Source of the DNA: CALAEC01 sp050692915
Lineage (GTDB): Bacteria > Actinomycetota > UBA4738 > CALAEC01
Assembly (NCBI GenBank): GCA_050692915.1
Contig: JBOGVU010000040.1
Coordinates: 1 to 22,916, forward strand
DNA length: 22,916 nucleotides
Direction of reading: 5' to 3'
Made by a program: the position numbers and the translations under genes. The notes beneath the pieces are model-generated. The model searched no databases, was not told the origin of the DNA, and saw only the letters and a list, made by a program, of their open reading frames with translations. Within the stretch, counting starts at the first letter, position 1, and every line of letters begins with the position of its first letter. Positions 22,772-22,916 of this stretch are shown piece by piece.

Positions 22772-22916
22772 GCGGCCGGACCGCCCCCGTCGAGCCGATC
22801 CTCCACGTCGACATGGACGCGTTCTACGCCTCGGTGGAGATCCTCAAGGATCCCTCGCTGGAGGGACGGCCCGTGGTGGTGGGCGGCTCCGGCGCTAGTG
22901 GCGTGGTGATGTCGGC
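22768..22916 (+). CDS. dinB: DNA polymerase IV (Y family), 3' partial
   Basis: The frame opens at a GTG overlapping the MFS stop and runs off the window after about 49 codons. ILHVDMDAFYASVEILKDP and GRPVVVGGS are the highly conserved N-terminus of DinB/Pol IV, with the catalytic DMDAFYASVE motif intact. The intact motif argues against ImuB, which has lost these residues. Placement at the end of a LexA-controlled dnaE2 operon fits SOS translesion synthesis. The fingers, little finger and clamp-binding tail lie outside the window. Confidence 0.93.
   Translation, partial: MSGRTAPVEPILHVDMDAFYASVEILKDPSLEGRPVVVGGSGASGVVMS

Noticed and set aside
22768..22916. ImuB instead of DinB
   Set aside because: The catalytic DMDAFYASVE motif is intact, whereas ImuB proteins have lost it.

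Overview
The window is about 22.9 kb of very GC-rich, densely coded DNA with almost no intergenic space, many GTG starts, frequent 4-base stop/start overlaps (ATGA, GTGA) and lipoproteins with A-A-A-C lipoboxes. Two perfect actinobacterial-type LexA boxes (TCGAACACACGTTCGA) sit in front of a DUF6504 gene and a dnaE2-type polymerase. Together these point to a chromosome of an actinobacterium, probably an uncultured lineage. The exact class cannot be read from the sequence. I see no tRNA, rRNA, CRISPR array, transposase or prophage gene.

Layout. (1) 1-6466: two closely similar secreted lipoproteins of the alkaline-phosphatase superfamily (the first cut by the window start) flank a minus-strand three-gene operon. 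That operon encodes a catalytically dead relative of the same family, a YcgR/ArsP-like permease and a YcgQ-like (TIGR03943) partner. (2) 6438-12979: a minus-strand four-gene operon of a short coiled-coil protein, a GT2 glycosyltransferase, a third intact phosphodiesterase-like lipoprotein and an 1110-residue fusion of a GT-C-like membrane half to an MFS transporter. (3) 13038-15549: a plus-strand set beginning with a LexA-controlled DUF6504 gene, then a coiled-coil protein, a GT4 glycosyltransferase and a protein resembling only the N-terminal half of a GT-B enzyme. (4) 15560-17613: a Tat lipoprotein of the phosphoesterase (phospholipase C/acid phosphatase) family, divergent from a small lipoprotein across a nearly symmetrical promoter. 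(5) 17621-22916: a LexA-controlled operon of dnaE2, an MFS transporter and dinB (cut by the window end).

Most notable points. First, the four alkaline-phosphatase-superfamily proteins appear circularly permuted: the module carrying the last metal-binding His, normally C-terminal, precedes the nucleophile module. One copy has lost every recognisable catalytic residue, and two copies carry a Cys near each end of the permuted chain. Second, dnaE2 holds two in-frame, low-complexity insertions of about 100 and 90 residues. They share an inverted repeat of about 90 bp that is nearly identical between copies, which suggests a small mobile or palindromic element tolerated inside a polymerase. Third, surface glycan genes sit directly beside, and possibly partly under, SOS control.
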